Assembly: GCA_001579985.1 (NCBI GenBank)
Contig: LRSR01009812.1
Span: forward strand, 1 to 41,125
From: Hypsibius dujardini
Taxonomy: Eukaryota > Tardigrada > Eutardigrada > Parachela > Hypsibiidae
DNA: 41,125 nt
Direction of reading: 5' to 3'
Position numbers and translations under genes: made by a program. Below are positions 29,118 to 40,890 of the stretch, piece after piece. The notes under the pieces were generated by a model that saw only the letters and a list, made by a program, of their open reading frames with translations, was not told where the DNA came from and did no database searches. The stretch's first letter is position 1; each line of letters begins with the position of its first letter.

Positions 29118-30958
29118 ATGAGCTCATCAAATAATTCTACAGGTCCAGTCGGGACCAACATCACGTATTGCCCAGCAACCAACCCCCAAGAATGGATCAG
29201 AGGGAAAATTCCCCTCACCGGCGTCTGCATGGTCATTGTGGCGCTCCAAATGTTTACCCTCGTGACGTTCCGTCGTTGGCGTCCACGAGAACCATTTCTG
29301 ACGCTGCATGTCTCCCTAGCCTGGGGTTCCCTCGCCTTCGGTGCCATCGGAGTTGGCATTGCTATCATAAGCATGTTCCCTTGGACCGTTTCGGTTGCGA
29401 CGGCATCGCGAGCATTTAACTGGCTCATCGGCGGCGCTCACAACGCGTCGTCCCTCACGCTCTTGTTCATCAGTGTAGATCGTTGGCTCTCCGTAGAGTT
29501 TCCCGTCAAGTACCGTCTCAAAATTTCGCAGGAAAAGATCAATCGAGCCGTTTGCATTTTATTTGGACTTTCATTTCTTCATTGGTTTCCGGGAATGGTC
29601 GTTTACTGGGATGCAGTCCAGGTGTACTGCAATCGTCCAGCCACGCTTTTCTACCCCAGTTTCTGGTTTCTTCTTTACAGTATGATAGGTATGGATCACA
29701 AAAGAAAACTGGAAAGCCCAAGTCTGTAAGAACTTTTACTTAATTTCGAAGTTATAGGCGTTTAGCTTCCAGTTTTATTGATTCCAATTCCACATCCTTC
29801 AGTACCCCCTAACTTTCTTTGAACAAAGCTGACGGAGCTCCGAAACGACAATCCAACGCACCAGCGAAAGTGCTAAAACATAAGACAGTGGTTTTTGACA
29901 CAGAAAGAGGAAGGGAATTAGATAATCAAGCGCATCTCAAAGTTCAGAGATTGTGATCACGGCATTTAGATATATTTGGATTGCAAATACATCTGGAGCT
30001 AAAACTGTGCAAGCGGGCATACCCACATGACCTTGGTACAAGGGCGTGGCTAATGATAGCAGCCGGTTCGGCGTACGGTTCCTTTAATTTCCGTTCATAT
30101 TCTAGTTCCGGTTCCCTGTTTGTTGGGAACTATTTCTTATTATCCGATTTCAAAATGGGCCGGTTCCTGGAGGTCCGGTTTTTTTAATGAATCAGTTCTT
30201 CCTTAACATGACAAGAGCATGAACCTATTCCATTCCAACCGGCTCCAAACGGTTCAGTCCGGTTTTCAACCGGTTCGAACCAGTTCCATTAGTCACGGGA
30301 AGAAGCGATAGGTTCGGCTAAACGGTCGGACACGGTTTTCGCTAGCTCTATGATCTTAACACATTGGCATCCGTGGTTGACTGAATGGTCAAATAAACGT
30401 GAAATCCAGATCATCAAAAACTAAATCCTTTGTTGAACAAACAACGAACTAACAATATCACTACTCATACTTCTCTCATGCTTCATTTTAGGTCCATTCA
30501 TGCTGAGCCTGACCGGGCTCGTCCAATTGCGGATCATTACAATCGCAGTGGCAACCAAATTGCGCCTGGTGCGGGCCAGGCGACGAATCGGCAACAGTCG
30601 AAACCGTCCGTCGGTCCCGGTACCGCTATCCGAATTGATGGGCATCATTCGTGGCCCTCTGACGGCGAGTATGGTGGTGGTGATCGTTCAGCTAGTCGCC
30701 AACATTCCGTACCTTACCACCGTGCATTTCGCGTCCCGTTACCACTGGTCTTCTCAAGCCACTGCATTTTGGTCGGTGGTATGGTTGGCGGTGCAGCACG
30801 TGTTCTCACCGGGGGTGTACCTCACACTGTTTCCGCTCTTTCGAGCTACTGCCAAACGAATGTGTTGTGGCGTCGGTATCAAACGGCGCCGTGGAGGTCA
30901 GGTGGCACCGGTGGCTATAAGTGCTTCGGCACGAGTAACCACAGGGCCTCAATCATAG
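29118..30958 (+). CDS. Rhodopsin-like GPCR, orphan
   Basis: Exons 29118-29688 and 30492-30958 join in phase 1 (donor GTATGG, acceptor TTTTAG) and encode 345 residues. The start M-S-S-S-N-N-S-T-G has glycosylation sites N-S-T and N-I-T and no signal peptide, normal for class A. Seven hydrophobic segments are visible; TM3 ends I-S-V-D-R-W (DRY changed to DRW), ECL2 has the expected Cys (V-Y-C-N), TM5 spans the intron, and TM7 reads F-S-P-G-V-Y in place of NPxxY. TM3 lacks the usual Cys. The tail is short, with C-C and basic residues. It is a clear paralog of 17219-18384: D-R-W-L-S-V-E-F-P-V-K-Y-R against D-R-W-L-F-V-E-F-A-I-K-Y-R, and G-P..L-Q-L-R-I around TM5. The introns differ in position. 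The ligand cannot be told. Confidence 0.85.
30065..30330. repeat. GGTTC/CCGGTTC degenerate repeat in GPCR intron
   Basis: Motifs CCGGTTC, CGGTTC and GGTTCCTG recur many times over about 265 bases, including AACCGGTTCGAACCAGTTCC. Low-complexity, non-coding. Confidence 0.6.
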
Positions 30959-32315
30959 TGTCAGGATTCAACTGAAACCTACTTCAATGGGTTGAGACTT
31001 TTATTGGAGTTATTTGGATGCCGGACAAATTTAATTCAGCCGATTTATGCTGCTCTCAATTTAGTTTTACAAGGATCAACACTCTTTTTGATTTCAGTTA
31101 AGTCTCACATTCATTCCTGTAGTCCTAGGCCCTTGGCGTTGGCTCTTGGGTTTAACTGCTCAGAACTTGATTACGCCCTTTCACCCCAGGTTCCATCCGC
31201 AAATCTTTATCGCTAGCTTTAGCTGAGTTTGCGTTACACATTTTTTGGTTCGGTTTTCTTGTCTTTTGGTGTATTCTACCCTTGCACCCGACGTCGAATG
31301 CCTAAACTCAAGCTTTGACCGATCCATAGAGAGGGATGCGCATGTTCGTCAAGTGAATCATACCTTCGCAATTCAGTGCATTTGCCCCTTTTCAAAGTAC
31401 CCAAATGAAAAAGTCATGCTGGTATCATCAAATGGCGTCGTTAGTGAGTCGGGACAAAATTATCGGCTTCATGCCTGTTATTTAGTGAATTTTGAGCTCG
31501 TGTATGAGTCGCTGACTTGATTTATTGATCTTTTTCTCTTACCTCAGAAAAGAATAGCCTGCCTAACTGTTTGCTTTCTTTGACTCCAAATACTGACGTG
31601 GGATTCGGCGTTGTTTTTTGTGTGTGAATTCTGACGGCCAGTCCTTAGCTCCGGTCTTAAACCCTCAATTTTGCTCTCCCAATGTTTTTGTTTCTTTTAT
31701 TGATGGAACGTGTATGTTTTGTAGCAATTTAAATTTCTTACCCAAAATCAGAAAAGTTCTCCAGATTCCTTAAATTCTAATTAACGGCTATAAGAAGTGG
31801 TACTCTTGTATTTGCGCAGGTATTTTATTTTCAAGTATAAAATAGGCTAATCATTGTATTCTTCATGAAAAAAAACTTGATTTGCTCGACGTCTGTGTAA
31901 ATTTTCAAATCAAAATTAAATCGAAAATAAATAATTTCAAAATCGAATCAAATTAAACCAATCTTTTTGGCGTTTGATGCTATTCCTAGCCCAGCGAGCC
32001 TAAACTAAGCAGATAATTTACATTTCATTATACATTGCTTTTGGAGTGTGATTGAAACTTGATGTAATCACTCAACCTCAAGAGCATGGTGAAGACACAT
32101 TAAGATTACATAAGATAGGAATATTGTTTCATGCGCAAAGTCCACTTGGATATGATAGGCCGTTGGTAACACTACTTGACAGCGAAAAATTGCCCATCTC
32201 ACCCCGTAATCTAATCATGTGTGGTTCTGGGGAAAGTGGGCAGAACTTACACTTCTTGTTTCGTCGTCGCATACGGAGGCGTGCATCTTTACTTTTCCGT
32301 CTTCCAAAAACAAAA
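30959..32315. other. Intergenic between GPCR and beta-galactosidase
   Basis: No supported gene. Open frames at 30992-31520 and 32052-32315 lack protein character. The region just upstream of 32316 should hold the galactosidase promoter and leader; an ACAAAAATGG context surrounds its start codon. Confidence 0.5.
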
Positions 32316-35300
32316 ATGGCGTCTACTTTCAAGTGTTTCGCTCTCTCTTTAGTTGCCCTCTTCTCTATTGTCCACGCTGCAAAATTTCAGGGATATAATT
32401 TCTATCGCGGAAATGGTCCAGTATCATCGGGTAACGTTTTTCCCACTATTTTCCATCGAAAATTTTACTTAGAATTAGTCTTATTGTTTCGTTTTCAGGT
32501 TTGGTGACCGAAGGCGCCACCCTGATGCTAAATGGCAAACCGCTCCGTATCCTTAGTGGAGCCATCCACTACTTCAGGGTCGTGCCGGAATATTGGGAGG
32601 ATCGGTTGACAAAACTGAAGGCGGCAGGCCTCAACACCGTCGAGACCTACGTTCCCTGGAACCTCCACGAACCGCAACCGGGTGTATTCGACTTTGATGG
32701 CATCCTCGACATCAAGTACGTGAATTAGTTGTTATGACTTTCACATACATACTCAACAATAGACCAATGGTGTCGATTGGGGTTGTGGGGTTTCAATAAC
32801 CAGCAAAGCGAACCAAAAACTGCGTCTCAGAGCTCTTGATTTTGTATTCAGAAGCAAATATTACATAATAAGAGACGTGTTTCCGACAGGAATTTCATCG
32901 AGACTGCGAAACGTCTCGATCTGCTCGTCATATTTCGACCTGGTCCATACATTTGCGCAGAATGGGAATTCGGTGGTCTTCCAAGGTACGTTCAGCACAG
33001 TATCTGCGACTATATTGTTATCACGTGACAAATTTACTAAGAATACAAATTATTTGCGTTACTAATTTAGTTGGTTGCTCACAATTCCGGGCATGAAAGT
33101 TCGCTCCAACAACAAACCCTACTTGGATGCTACCAACCGATACTTGGAAAACCTGATTCCACGCATCGCCGACCTGCAGTTCCAAAAGAATGGTCCCATC
33201 ATCCTGGTTCAAGTGGAGAATGAGTACGGCGCCTACGGCAACGACACGGTGTTTATGGATGCATCAAAGCAGCAGCTGGTGACCCATGGCATTGTCGAAA
33301 CGTTTGTCACATCAGACGGACCTAAAGACTTGACCCCTGGAAAAGCTACAAATGGTATGAGCAGAATTTTTAACTTACCAAGTGTGTTTAAGGTTCACAC
33401 TCACAAGAACTATTAATTGAATGGCTCGATATAAGACTCCACCTCAGATCTAGCAGCTTGATCAATGGGGATTCTCAAAGACCTGAGATCAAATTTTGTG
33501 TTCTTACAATTTCTTACCAGGCTAACATTAAATTGGGTCAATCGAATTTTTTTTTCGAGAGGACCATTTGACATTCTAATGAACGTAACAAGGCTGAAAA
33601 TTATGTATATCTCTGTATGGGTTATTTCTTTGCAGTGTGGATGACCGTGAATGAGAAAAACGATATGGGAACACATTTGGATACCCTTAAGAGCTTGCAA
33701 CCGAACAAACCCTTAATGGTGATGGAATACTGGTCAGGTAAATTGGCGGGGGGAGAGAGAAATTTGCTTCCGCAGACACACATGAATATACGAATCGAAT
33801 AGCGAAAACTAATTTTAGGTTGGTTTGACCATTGGAATGAAAATCATCACACTATCAGCCTGAAAAAATTCTCCCTCGAGCTGCGAGCCATTCTGTCGAG
33901 GAATGCCAGCGTAAACTTTTACGTCTTCTTCGGCGGGACAAACTTCGGTTTTTTGAACGGTGCCAATTTCGCGCTGGAAAACCCATCTATGCCCTATGAA
34001 CCGACTATCACCAGTTACGATTACGACGCTATACTGAGCGAAGGTGGCAAACTCACAGCTAAGTGGCACAGAACGAGAGAGATCCTGCAGGAGTTTGGCT
34101 TACTGGCCGACGATTTGCCACAGCCACCGGCGGACGTCCCGGCGTTTGCTTACGGTCAGGTCATTTTCCAACAATGGATGTCACTTGATGTAAGTCAGCT
34201 CCATACCAAAAATCATACTTATTGTCCACTTGTGTTGTTTCAAAAGTAAAACTACAAATCAACTTTCCGACTTGCATACATACGGAATTTGTAGTTCATG
34301 GTATTACTCGGTTAATAATTCAGTTTCGTTTAGTGGCTGATACTTGTTTAGTTATTGGTTGAATTAGTTCCGTGATTGTAGCAGTTTTTAGGTTTACGGT
34401 AAAGGTGTTAGCACTGAAACTTGAAGTTTTGTATTTTGAGAAAACCAAAAAATATGTAAGGAGTTAGCGTTTTCAGAAAACTAGCAGTTGATTATCAAGG
34501 ATTTAGAGTTTACTTTCCATGAATAGCTGGTACGTTTAATTTAGATTGTAGTCGAATTAGTTCTATAATTGTAGTCGTTCTTCGTTTCTCTCACTAAAGT
34601 TTTTAGTTTTGAGACCTGGGGCTTAGTTTTTTTAGAAACCAAATGAAACTAATCTAAAAAATGAGTTATCCAGAGTTTTAGTATTGTTCTAGTTTAGTTG
34701 TTCTAGTTTAGTTCAGTTTTGCGATCTCTGCTATATATGTTTGCACTATTCAACTCTCACTATTCTAGTGCTGCATGACGTAATATATATGAAAGTATTT
34801 TAATTTATCCAATATATTTCAGAGTTTAACGTTAGGTGTAAAAGGTCAGCAGATGGACGACCCAATCCAAATGGAGTATATTGAAGTGTTCCCCGCCGTA
34901 CCGGTGACCCCGCTAGTCTACAACACCAGCGCTGGCTTCCAATCATACGGTTACGTCCTTTACTCAGTCGACATTCCAAACGTGAACTCAACCATCGTTT
35001 TGGGGGAACTACACGATCGAGCCCAGGTCCTGTTGGACGGTGTCCAGATCAAGTTGTTTGATTATCCTGAATCAGAAAATGAAGAACACAAATTTGATGT
35101 AAGCGATATATCAGTTGGGTTTTTCGCATGATACTTTCACTTGAACAGGTTATTGAAAAGTTGTGAAATTATTACGCAATTGCCAATAGGTAAAATACCG
35201 TCCCGGTCCTAACGAAAACGATAAGCGCCACCTGCAAATTCTCGTCGAAAACATGGGTCGTGCCAATTACGCCCGAAAAGATGCCCTCGCAGACCTCGAC

Positions 35301-36456
35301 ACTCAATGGAAAGGCATGCATGGACAGGTCAAAATCAACAGCCAACCGCTCAATAACTGGACGGCATATCCGCTCGAATTCGGTAAAAGCTTAGGCATGG
35401 CATTGATTTTGAATTTTATTTGATTTAATTTGTTCTCATTTGAATTTAGATAACATGATTTCCATTAGCTTTAATTCGGTAATTTTAGCGGAATATATAC
35501 ACACCATGCCTGTTTTATTAAAATACAACATTTAGTTTAGTTTGAAACAGACACATCGTTTCACTACTATATAAGAAGCGCAACGCAAATGAAAGTACTA
35601 TCTACCTGTTTTCTGAAGTTCATTTCAGAGAAGCGGGAATTTGTAAATCCCTTCAAATTCCTTCAAAAATTTTGAAATTTGTTTGAAATCTTCAGACCAA
35701 ACTGATTTCAAGCGAAAATTTTCTTCAAATCTTTTAAAAACTTGTAAATGATGTCATAACGTGCCCAAAATTATTTCAAAAGGTTGAAAGTCGTTTAGAA
35801 TTTTCATAATAAACCGATGTCAAACGGAAATGTCCTCCAAACTGTTGGATGTTAAATTAATATCTTTGATCAAAATCAAACCGATTTCAAATCAAAGGCG
35901 ACTTCCACTTGATTTTATTTTATTTTGTTTGATCTGATTTGATTTGAAATAATTTTGGGTTTAACGTTTGTTGATTTCCACAGGCAAGGGTGCAGCATCT
36001 TTCCTGACACCGGCGTTCCAGCCTTACTGGAAGCAGAGCCTCGTCAGACAGAGATTCCCTCGTTTAATGCAGTCGACACTGAACGTTTCCGATGATCAGC
36101 CTCGTGACACGTACTTGGACCTGACCGGTTGGGGCCGTGGAGTTGTCTTTATCAACGGCTTCAATATTGGACGGTACTGGCCGGACGCTGGACCTCAGCA
36201 GACCTTGTACGTTCCCGGACCAGTACTGAAAAAAGGTGCCAATTCGGTGGTGGTGTTTGAGTTGGAAAAAAGCTTGGGCTTCGCGACTTTCATGGATGTG
36301 CCACAATTGGACAAACTTACAAGTGGAAATAGTCCGAGTCCCAGTGCATCACCTGTAACGACCCAGGCCCCACCCGCTAGTACCCCTAGCAGTACTGCAA
36401 CCGGTTTGATCTGTAGTTTCGCTGCATTCTTGCTGTGTTTGGCGATTGCATTTTGA
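32316..36456 (+). CDS. GH35 beta-galactosidase with GPI-type tail (9 exons)
   Basis: Exons 32316-32430, 32499-32715, 32890-32985, 33071-33354, 33636-33737, 33819-34189, 34823-35098, 35190-35382, 35984-36456 join in frame to 708 residues. The enzyme removes terminal beta-galactose from glycans. Residues 1-21 are a signal peptide ([14 protein letters not shown]). The barrel shows [29 protein letters not shown], acid/base Glu194 in Q-V-E-N-E-Y-G-A-Y and nucleophile Glu268 in M-E-Y-W-S-G-W-F-D-H-W, then F-G-G-T-N-F-G. The C-terminal jelly-roll part has [29 protein letters not shown] and L-Y-V-P-G-P-V-L. The protein ends with a Ser/Thr/Pro spacer and a hydrophobic stretch without basic tail, the pattern of a GPI signal. 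It is probably on the cell surface rather than in lysosomes; its wording is nearer to GLB1-like proteins than to lysosomal GLB1. Confidence 0.95.
34330..34640. repeat. Imperfect direct duplication in galactosidase intron
   Basis: GAATTAGTTC..T.ATTGTAG..GTT at about 34363 recurs at about 34553, some 190 bases later, with further TTTAG-rich similarity around it. An old tandem duplication inside the 633-bp intron. Confidence 0.45.
35620..35960. repeat. TTCAAA/TTTGAAAT degenerate repeat in galactosidase intron
   Basis: Words such as CCTTCAAATT, TTGAAATTTG, GATTTCAA and TTTCAAA recur throughout. Similar words occur near 3120-3200 and 5765-5815 in receptor introns. No coding content. Confidence 0.4.
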
Positions 36457-36659
36457 ACGCTTACAAGTCAAGCTCGGCCATCGCCCTCGCTTGCTTGGCT
36501 ACTGACAGTTGCCGTAATAATTCGAATTTCAGCAATGTGTCAGTCCGTTTATTCTTTTCAACTCATCCTTCTTAATCCCCGTAACATGTCGTTTATTTTA
36601 AACATTTTCCATCCTGAAATGTATATCGATTAGTGTTATCTGATGTTTCTAAATTGTGT

Positions 36660-37110
36660 GGCAGGCTGTTATTTTAGCCTGTCCCTCCGTCCTCCCGCCC
36701 AACCTTTCTTAAACTATATTTCAGGTCATCTGTTCACACATCCTTCTGTCTATCCATCCACTTGTTCCATAGTCCGTTCACCATCTTTAGCTTCGCTAAC
36801 TAGGCTGATTTTATTTTGGCTATTTGTGATTTCGATGAGACGTCGACCAGTCATAAGTCCTTACTACTGGCTAACATATCCTTTCTTTTGACCGTCTGTC
36901 CTCTCGACCGTTTGTCTGTCGCTTCACTCTCCTGTTTGTCATCCCACCTAGATGTCTGTCACTTCACACGCAGTGCCATACCTCCCTTCATACACTTGCT
37001 CTGCCGTCAGCTAGTCGGATGTTCCGTCCGGCTATAAGACTTACCGTTGGCCAGCCCGACCATCCAGTCAGCCGTTTGACCAGCCGTCCGCCAGGTTGAC
37101 CTTCAGATTA
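36660..37110. repeat. Degenerate CCGTC/CTGTC array downstream of galactosidase
   Basis: Pyrimidine-rich units CTGTCCCTCCGTCC, GACCGTCTGTCC, CGACCGTTTGTCTGTC and CAGCCGTCCGCC resemble the array at 14550-14960. The frames that stay open here reflect composition. Confidence 0.55.
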
Positions 37111-38914
37111 GCTCTTCCATTGGCCTACCGCTTCCTAGTGAGAATTCACGCCCATCCGTTTATGCTATTCTCTGTAAGCTCTCTTGCCTGACGTTGGCTT
37201 GTAGTCATTTAAGTCATCCAAATGTTTGTCTTTTCACGCCATGTGTTTACACCGTCCAACCATCCACACAGACGTGCCAATAAGATAAACAATGCGCAGT
37301 TGAGATTCAACTTTGATAAACAGTTTGTTTTCTGGCATGTACGCAGTAAAATTGAAATTCACCCATCCTACATTCAAATTTTCCTTGTATTTCAACTAAT
37401 TTCTGATCTACATGTGGGTTTAGAACTCACATTTTTTAGCACTCCAAAAAAATGTCAACATAATGAGCCGTTTCCGTCTTTGAAACGTATGAATGCCAAG
37501 AGCCAAATTTTGGACATTTTAGGCGAAACATTAGTCAATCAACATTTAACTCGCCCGAGAAGGAACAAAATGTAAAATTTCAGATTTTTCTTAATGAAAT
37601 TTTGGGAAACGAGCATCAACTGCTACCCTTACGCAGTATGATCTGCTTAATGAAAAACTAGCTTAGTTGATTGGCTTCAGTGCGAGTTGGATTTTCGGAG
37701 TTAAGGGACGGGAAGCCCGATGTCTTAATTATGTATTAATAATGCTCCATAAACCACTATTGCTGCGTACAGATTCTCAATAAAAAAACGCACTGATGTA
37801 GTTCAGTTTTCAAGATTCAAGATTCAGAGCGAGATGGAAAAGCTTAGTTGTTTCCCATTATTTTTTACTTATCTATTTTGTACTCTCTCTCGTCTCTGCA
37901 ATTGCTATTTCTGAAACGGTATGCCTTTTTCAGTTAAAGTTATGATTTTGTGTGTGTTCTTGTGTTTAGGACTTTATCCAATGAATAAAGAGAAATTTCG
38001 GTCTATCGTACAACTGCGGTGAGGCTAGGAAGCAAGATGAAAAAGGCCTGCCGTGTAAAGGGACACACTTGTGAGCAAAAGCTTCTGAGAAGGCCTGTAC
38101 ACCATCACTAAAGTGGCCCAAAAGGCGCTCCGCAGACCATGATCGCAGGCCTTCCGAAGCTCTGTACAGTTTTATTTGCAATGGGTCATTCTCTCAAATA
38201 CTGCCGTACCACTCTTTTTTAAACTATTATACAAAAACCAAAATTTGATTAGAGCGCAAGAATGGATCGAGAATGGACAAAATAATCAGGATTTAAAAGC
38301 TAACAATCAACAATTTAGGAGCAAGATTTAATGACCAAGATCAGAGAACCAACACCTAAGCGCTCTGCATGAAGAACTACGTATAAAATACTAATGATTT
38401 TGACCAAGAAGTAAGAAGCAATGACTGCGAATGGAGATCTAAGAACAAAAAGCGAATAATGATGAACCGAGAACCAATGACTATGAACGAAGAACCGCGG
38501 CTTCCAATTATTCAGCAGATATTTGACTATAGGGCGATGGATGCGACTGAGGACTAAAGTAACGACACGAGAGACCAAGGGCAGTATCGATTACTCAGCC
38601 CGACAACGACCCTGCTCGTAGACGTGCCGCAAGGCATAAAATTAGCAACAGAAACTCGCTGATGAATCGTCTGTTTGAGTCATCTCATAAGAAAAACTTG
38701 ACGCTACCGTCAGTGTGCTGTTCTCAAATAAAACACAGCAAAGCCCTGTGTCAGTCCCACATGCTGCTCGTACTTCCTGCCGGTGTTTTACAAGAAGCAA
38801 CCGTTTCTTTTTTCTCAGCCGTTGCAGCAGGGCTACAATCCGACATATTTTTTGTTTTCTGGTCATCTTTGGTAGAATTCTTCGCTCTATACTCAAATAT
38901 TTCGACGTTCTTCT
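37110..38914. other. Intergenic
   Basis: No supported gene. Around 38340-38560 there is an AAGAACCAATGA/GAAGAACCGAGAACC-like purine-rich stretch that may be another degenerate repeat. The frames ending in 38662-39000 lie beside the next ORF but have no protein character I can recognise. Confidence 0.45.
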
Positions 38915-39574
38915 ATGTCACAAAACAGTATACGGTCTGGATGGGATCGAAATGTCCTACCCGGGGATTTTTTTCCCGAAATGGTGCGAATATTGACTGA
39001 TACCGTGGAACAGTGTATCAAGGCCAAATGGCTCACCGATTCGCCGGACCTCGATATGACCTCCCTTACCCCGGAAATGGCCTCGAAATTTCGGCAAGAA
39101 GTCGACCATGAAATAGCCACGGCACAGGTGCTCTTTCTGTTTGACGGTGTCCGTGGCCGAGGCCCCTTTGAAATGAAACAGCTTGCAACGTGGAAAACGG
39201 AGGACGATGTGATTTACAATATTCACGTCCACCACGAAGCGCGACGCTGGCAGTTGGGCGCTCAGGGCAGGATCGACCAGCTGAAAAGCATTCCGGAGGC
39301 GTTTTGGAATGCTTCGAAGTATATTCGTGATAGCCAGAAAAGTGTAGATGCCGACTGGAATCCCCTCGAGATGGCCGTCCTGATCAAGCAAGCGACCGAA
39401 CTGAATATGTGGTCCCGGCGGGCGCATACATATTCATTGTTGGCGGAACAGGCGTATCGGTTTCCGCAGGAGAAGCAGCAAATGCCACCGACTTGGAGGA
39501 CAATTCAGCAGTTTTCAGTCAGCGGTGGAAATCTTTTGACCGTCTGCTACGGTGAAGCCCACAAAGAGGTATAG
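38915..39574 (+). CDS. Orphan protein, 219 residues, possibly a terminal exon
   Basis: I do not recognise it. The frame is open from ATG 38915 to TAG 39572-39574 with balanced, protein-like composition: rich in Trp, Gln, Glu and Arg, mixed helices, no signal peptide and no membrane segment. Examples are F-L-F-D-G-V-R-G-R-G-P-F-E-M-K-Q and I-Y-N-I-H-V-H-H-E-A-R-R-W-Q. Base composition is clearly more GC-rich than the flanks, as in the other exons here. The first 20 or so residues are less certain: ATG 38981 could be the start, and CAG at 38926-38928 could be a splice acceptor of an upstream exon I cannot find. An AATAAA 100 bases after the stop supports the 3' end. Confidence 0.6.
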   Translation: MSQNSIRSGWDRNVLPGDFFPEMVRILTDTVEQCIKAKWLTDSPDLDMTSLTPEMASKFRQEVDHEIATAQVLFLFDGVRGRGPFEMKQLATWKTEDDVIYNIHVHHEARRWQLGAQGRIDQLKSIPEAFWNASKYIRDSQKSVDADWNPLEMAVLIKQATELNMWSRRAHTYSLLAEQAYRFPQEKQQMPPTWRTIQQFSVSGGNLLTVCYGEAHKEV

Positions 39575-39673
39575 GAAAAAAAATGAAACAATGAAAACTT
39601 ACCATCGAGCCCTTTTTTTAAAACAATTTTCTAAAATTAAAAAATGTATTTGCTCTTCAATATTTTATAGTAC

Positions 39674-39679
39674 AATAAA
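39674..39679 (+). terminator. Polyadenylation signal AATAAA
   Basis: AATAAAATAAAAATAAA begins here, 100 bases after the orphan ORF's stop. Confidence 0.5.
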
Positions 39680-39699
39680 ATAAAAATAAAAATAAAAAA

Positions 39700-40639
39700 C
39701 GCAGTCGTTTCGAATCTTCAATGAAGCTTTTTATACTGCAAGATACTTCCCAAACATTTGACATACGGTGCAGAAGCTCTCACTTAGTGGTTAAATTTAA
39801 ATGTAAATGTAGCGGAGGTTAGTTCTGAAAATAAAGGGTATCAATTAGTTATCCCACCTATTGCCTCACAGTATTTTTACTTTAACTTTTGTTCAATTTT
39901 AGTTCAACTTTTTCTTGAAGCAGGTTAAAAGTCAGTATTGGAGCTAACTGAAAGAAGTATTCAGTTGTACGAAGCTCAACAGCAAAAGCATTTTTGAACA
40001 GTTAGAATGAACGTTTCAAGTTTCATTTTTGAGAATCTAATGGTTTACTATAAAAATGTTTTCATTCCATAATTTACCGATGTATTTAACAAAATGCCGT
40101 TAAAGAGTGTTTTTTCGAAACAGGTGCAATGGTTAGTCCTCTAATTCTTTGTTAACTTCCAAAAAGTGTACACTTTTGTTACTTTTTGAGTCGAAAAGAA
40201 TTTGTTAACGACCCGTTTTTATACTTGGCTGCATTTTTATTTTTCATTATATTCATAGCTGGAACGCAAAACCACTCTGTTTTTTTTAAAATTACTAATA
40301 AATTAGTAATGATTTTTAGGATTTATTTCATCGCTATACAGTCGGGGAAATTAAGGTCGACGATAGGAGGGGCTTGTGACGTAATGCGCAGATTAATGTC
40401 TTGGTGCGCCAACCAAGACAAACCTAGTTGTTCTGCTGCTGCCTACCACAGTTTTGTTGTGTGTGACTCAACATGAGAGGATTCTCAGAGAAGATAGTCC
40501 ATCAGACTTGAATGCGCAATGCGCGCGAAAGACATTAATACAGCGTCCACACTAGAACCTTTCGTTGATTGTCCGATTTTTATCGCCATAGGTAGGTGTT
40601 AAGTTTTTCTTTTAAAAAATCACACACGGTTGATCGTTG
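39700..40639. other. Intergenic
   Basis: AT-rich, no recognised gene or element. Confidence 0.5.
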
Positions 40640-40890
40640 AGTGACTGGCACCTGTGCATTGTGCACTGTGTAGCGGATCGGGTTGTAATGGTTGATTGGT
40701 TGATTGCACGCTCCTGAGTGCGTTGCCCAATTTGAGCTGTACCCCATGCATTGCGCATGTAATTGTAAAGGCTGATCGGTTGATTGCACGTTCATCAGTG
40801 CGTTGCGCAATTTGAGCTACACCCCGTGAGCTGCACCCCGTGTATTGCGCATGGGATTGTAATGGCTGATTGCTTGATTGTACCCAACTT
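40640..40890. repeat. Tandem repeat, ~80-95 bp unit
   Basis: One unit starts near 40694 (GATTGGTTGATTGCACG) and the next near 40773 (GATCGGTTGATTGCACG). Shared blocks follow in order: AGTGCGTTGC, CAATTTGAGCT, ACCCC, ATTGCGCATG and TTGTAA(A/T)GGCTGAT. A partial unit precedes (from about 40650) and another starts at 40867. The second unit has an extra 15-base internal duplication (GTGAGCTGCACCCC). Confidence 0.8.

Noticed and set aside
30270-30295. GGTTCGAACC resembling a tRNA T-loop
   Set aside because: It is one unit of the CCGGTTC repeat. No acceptor stem, anticodon arm or D-arm could be found around it.
38041-38180. Possible protein fragment around 38041-38180
   Set aside because: Frames on both strands are interrupted or lack any recognisable motif.
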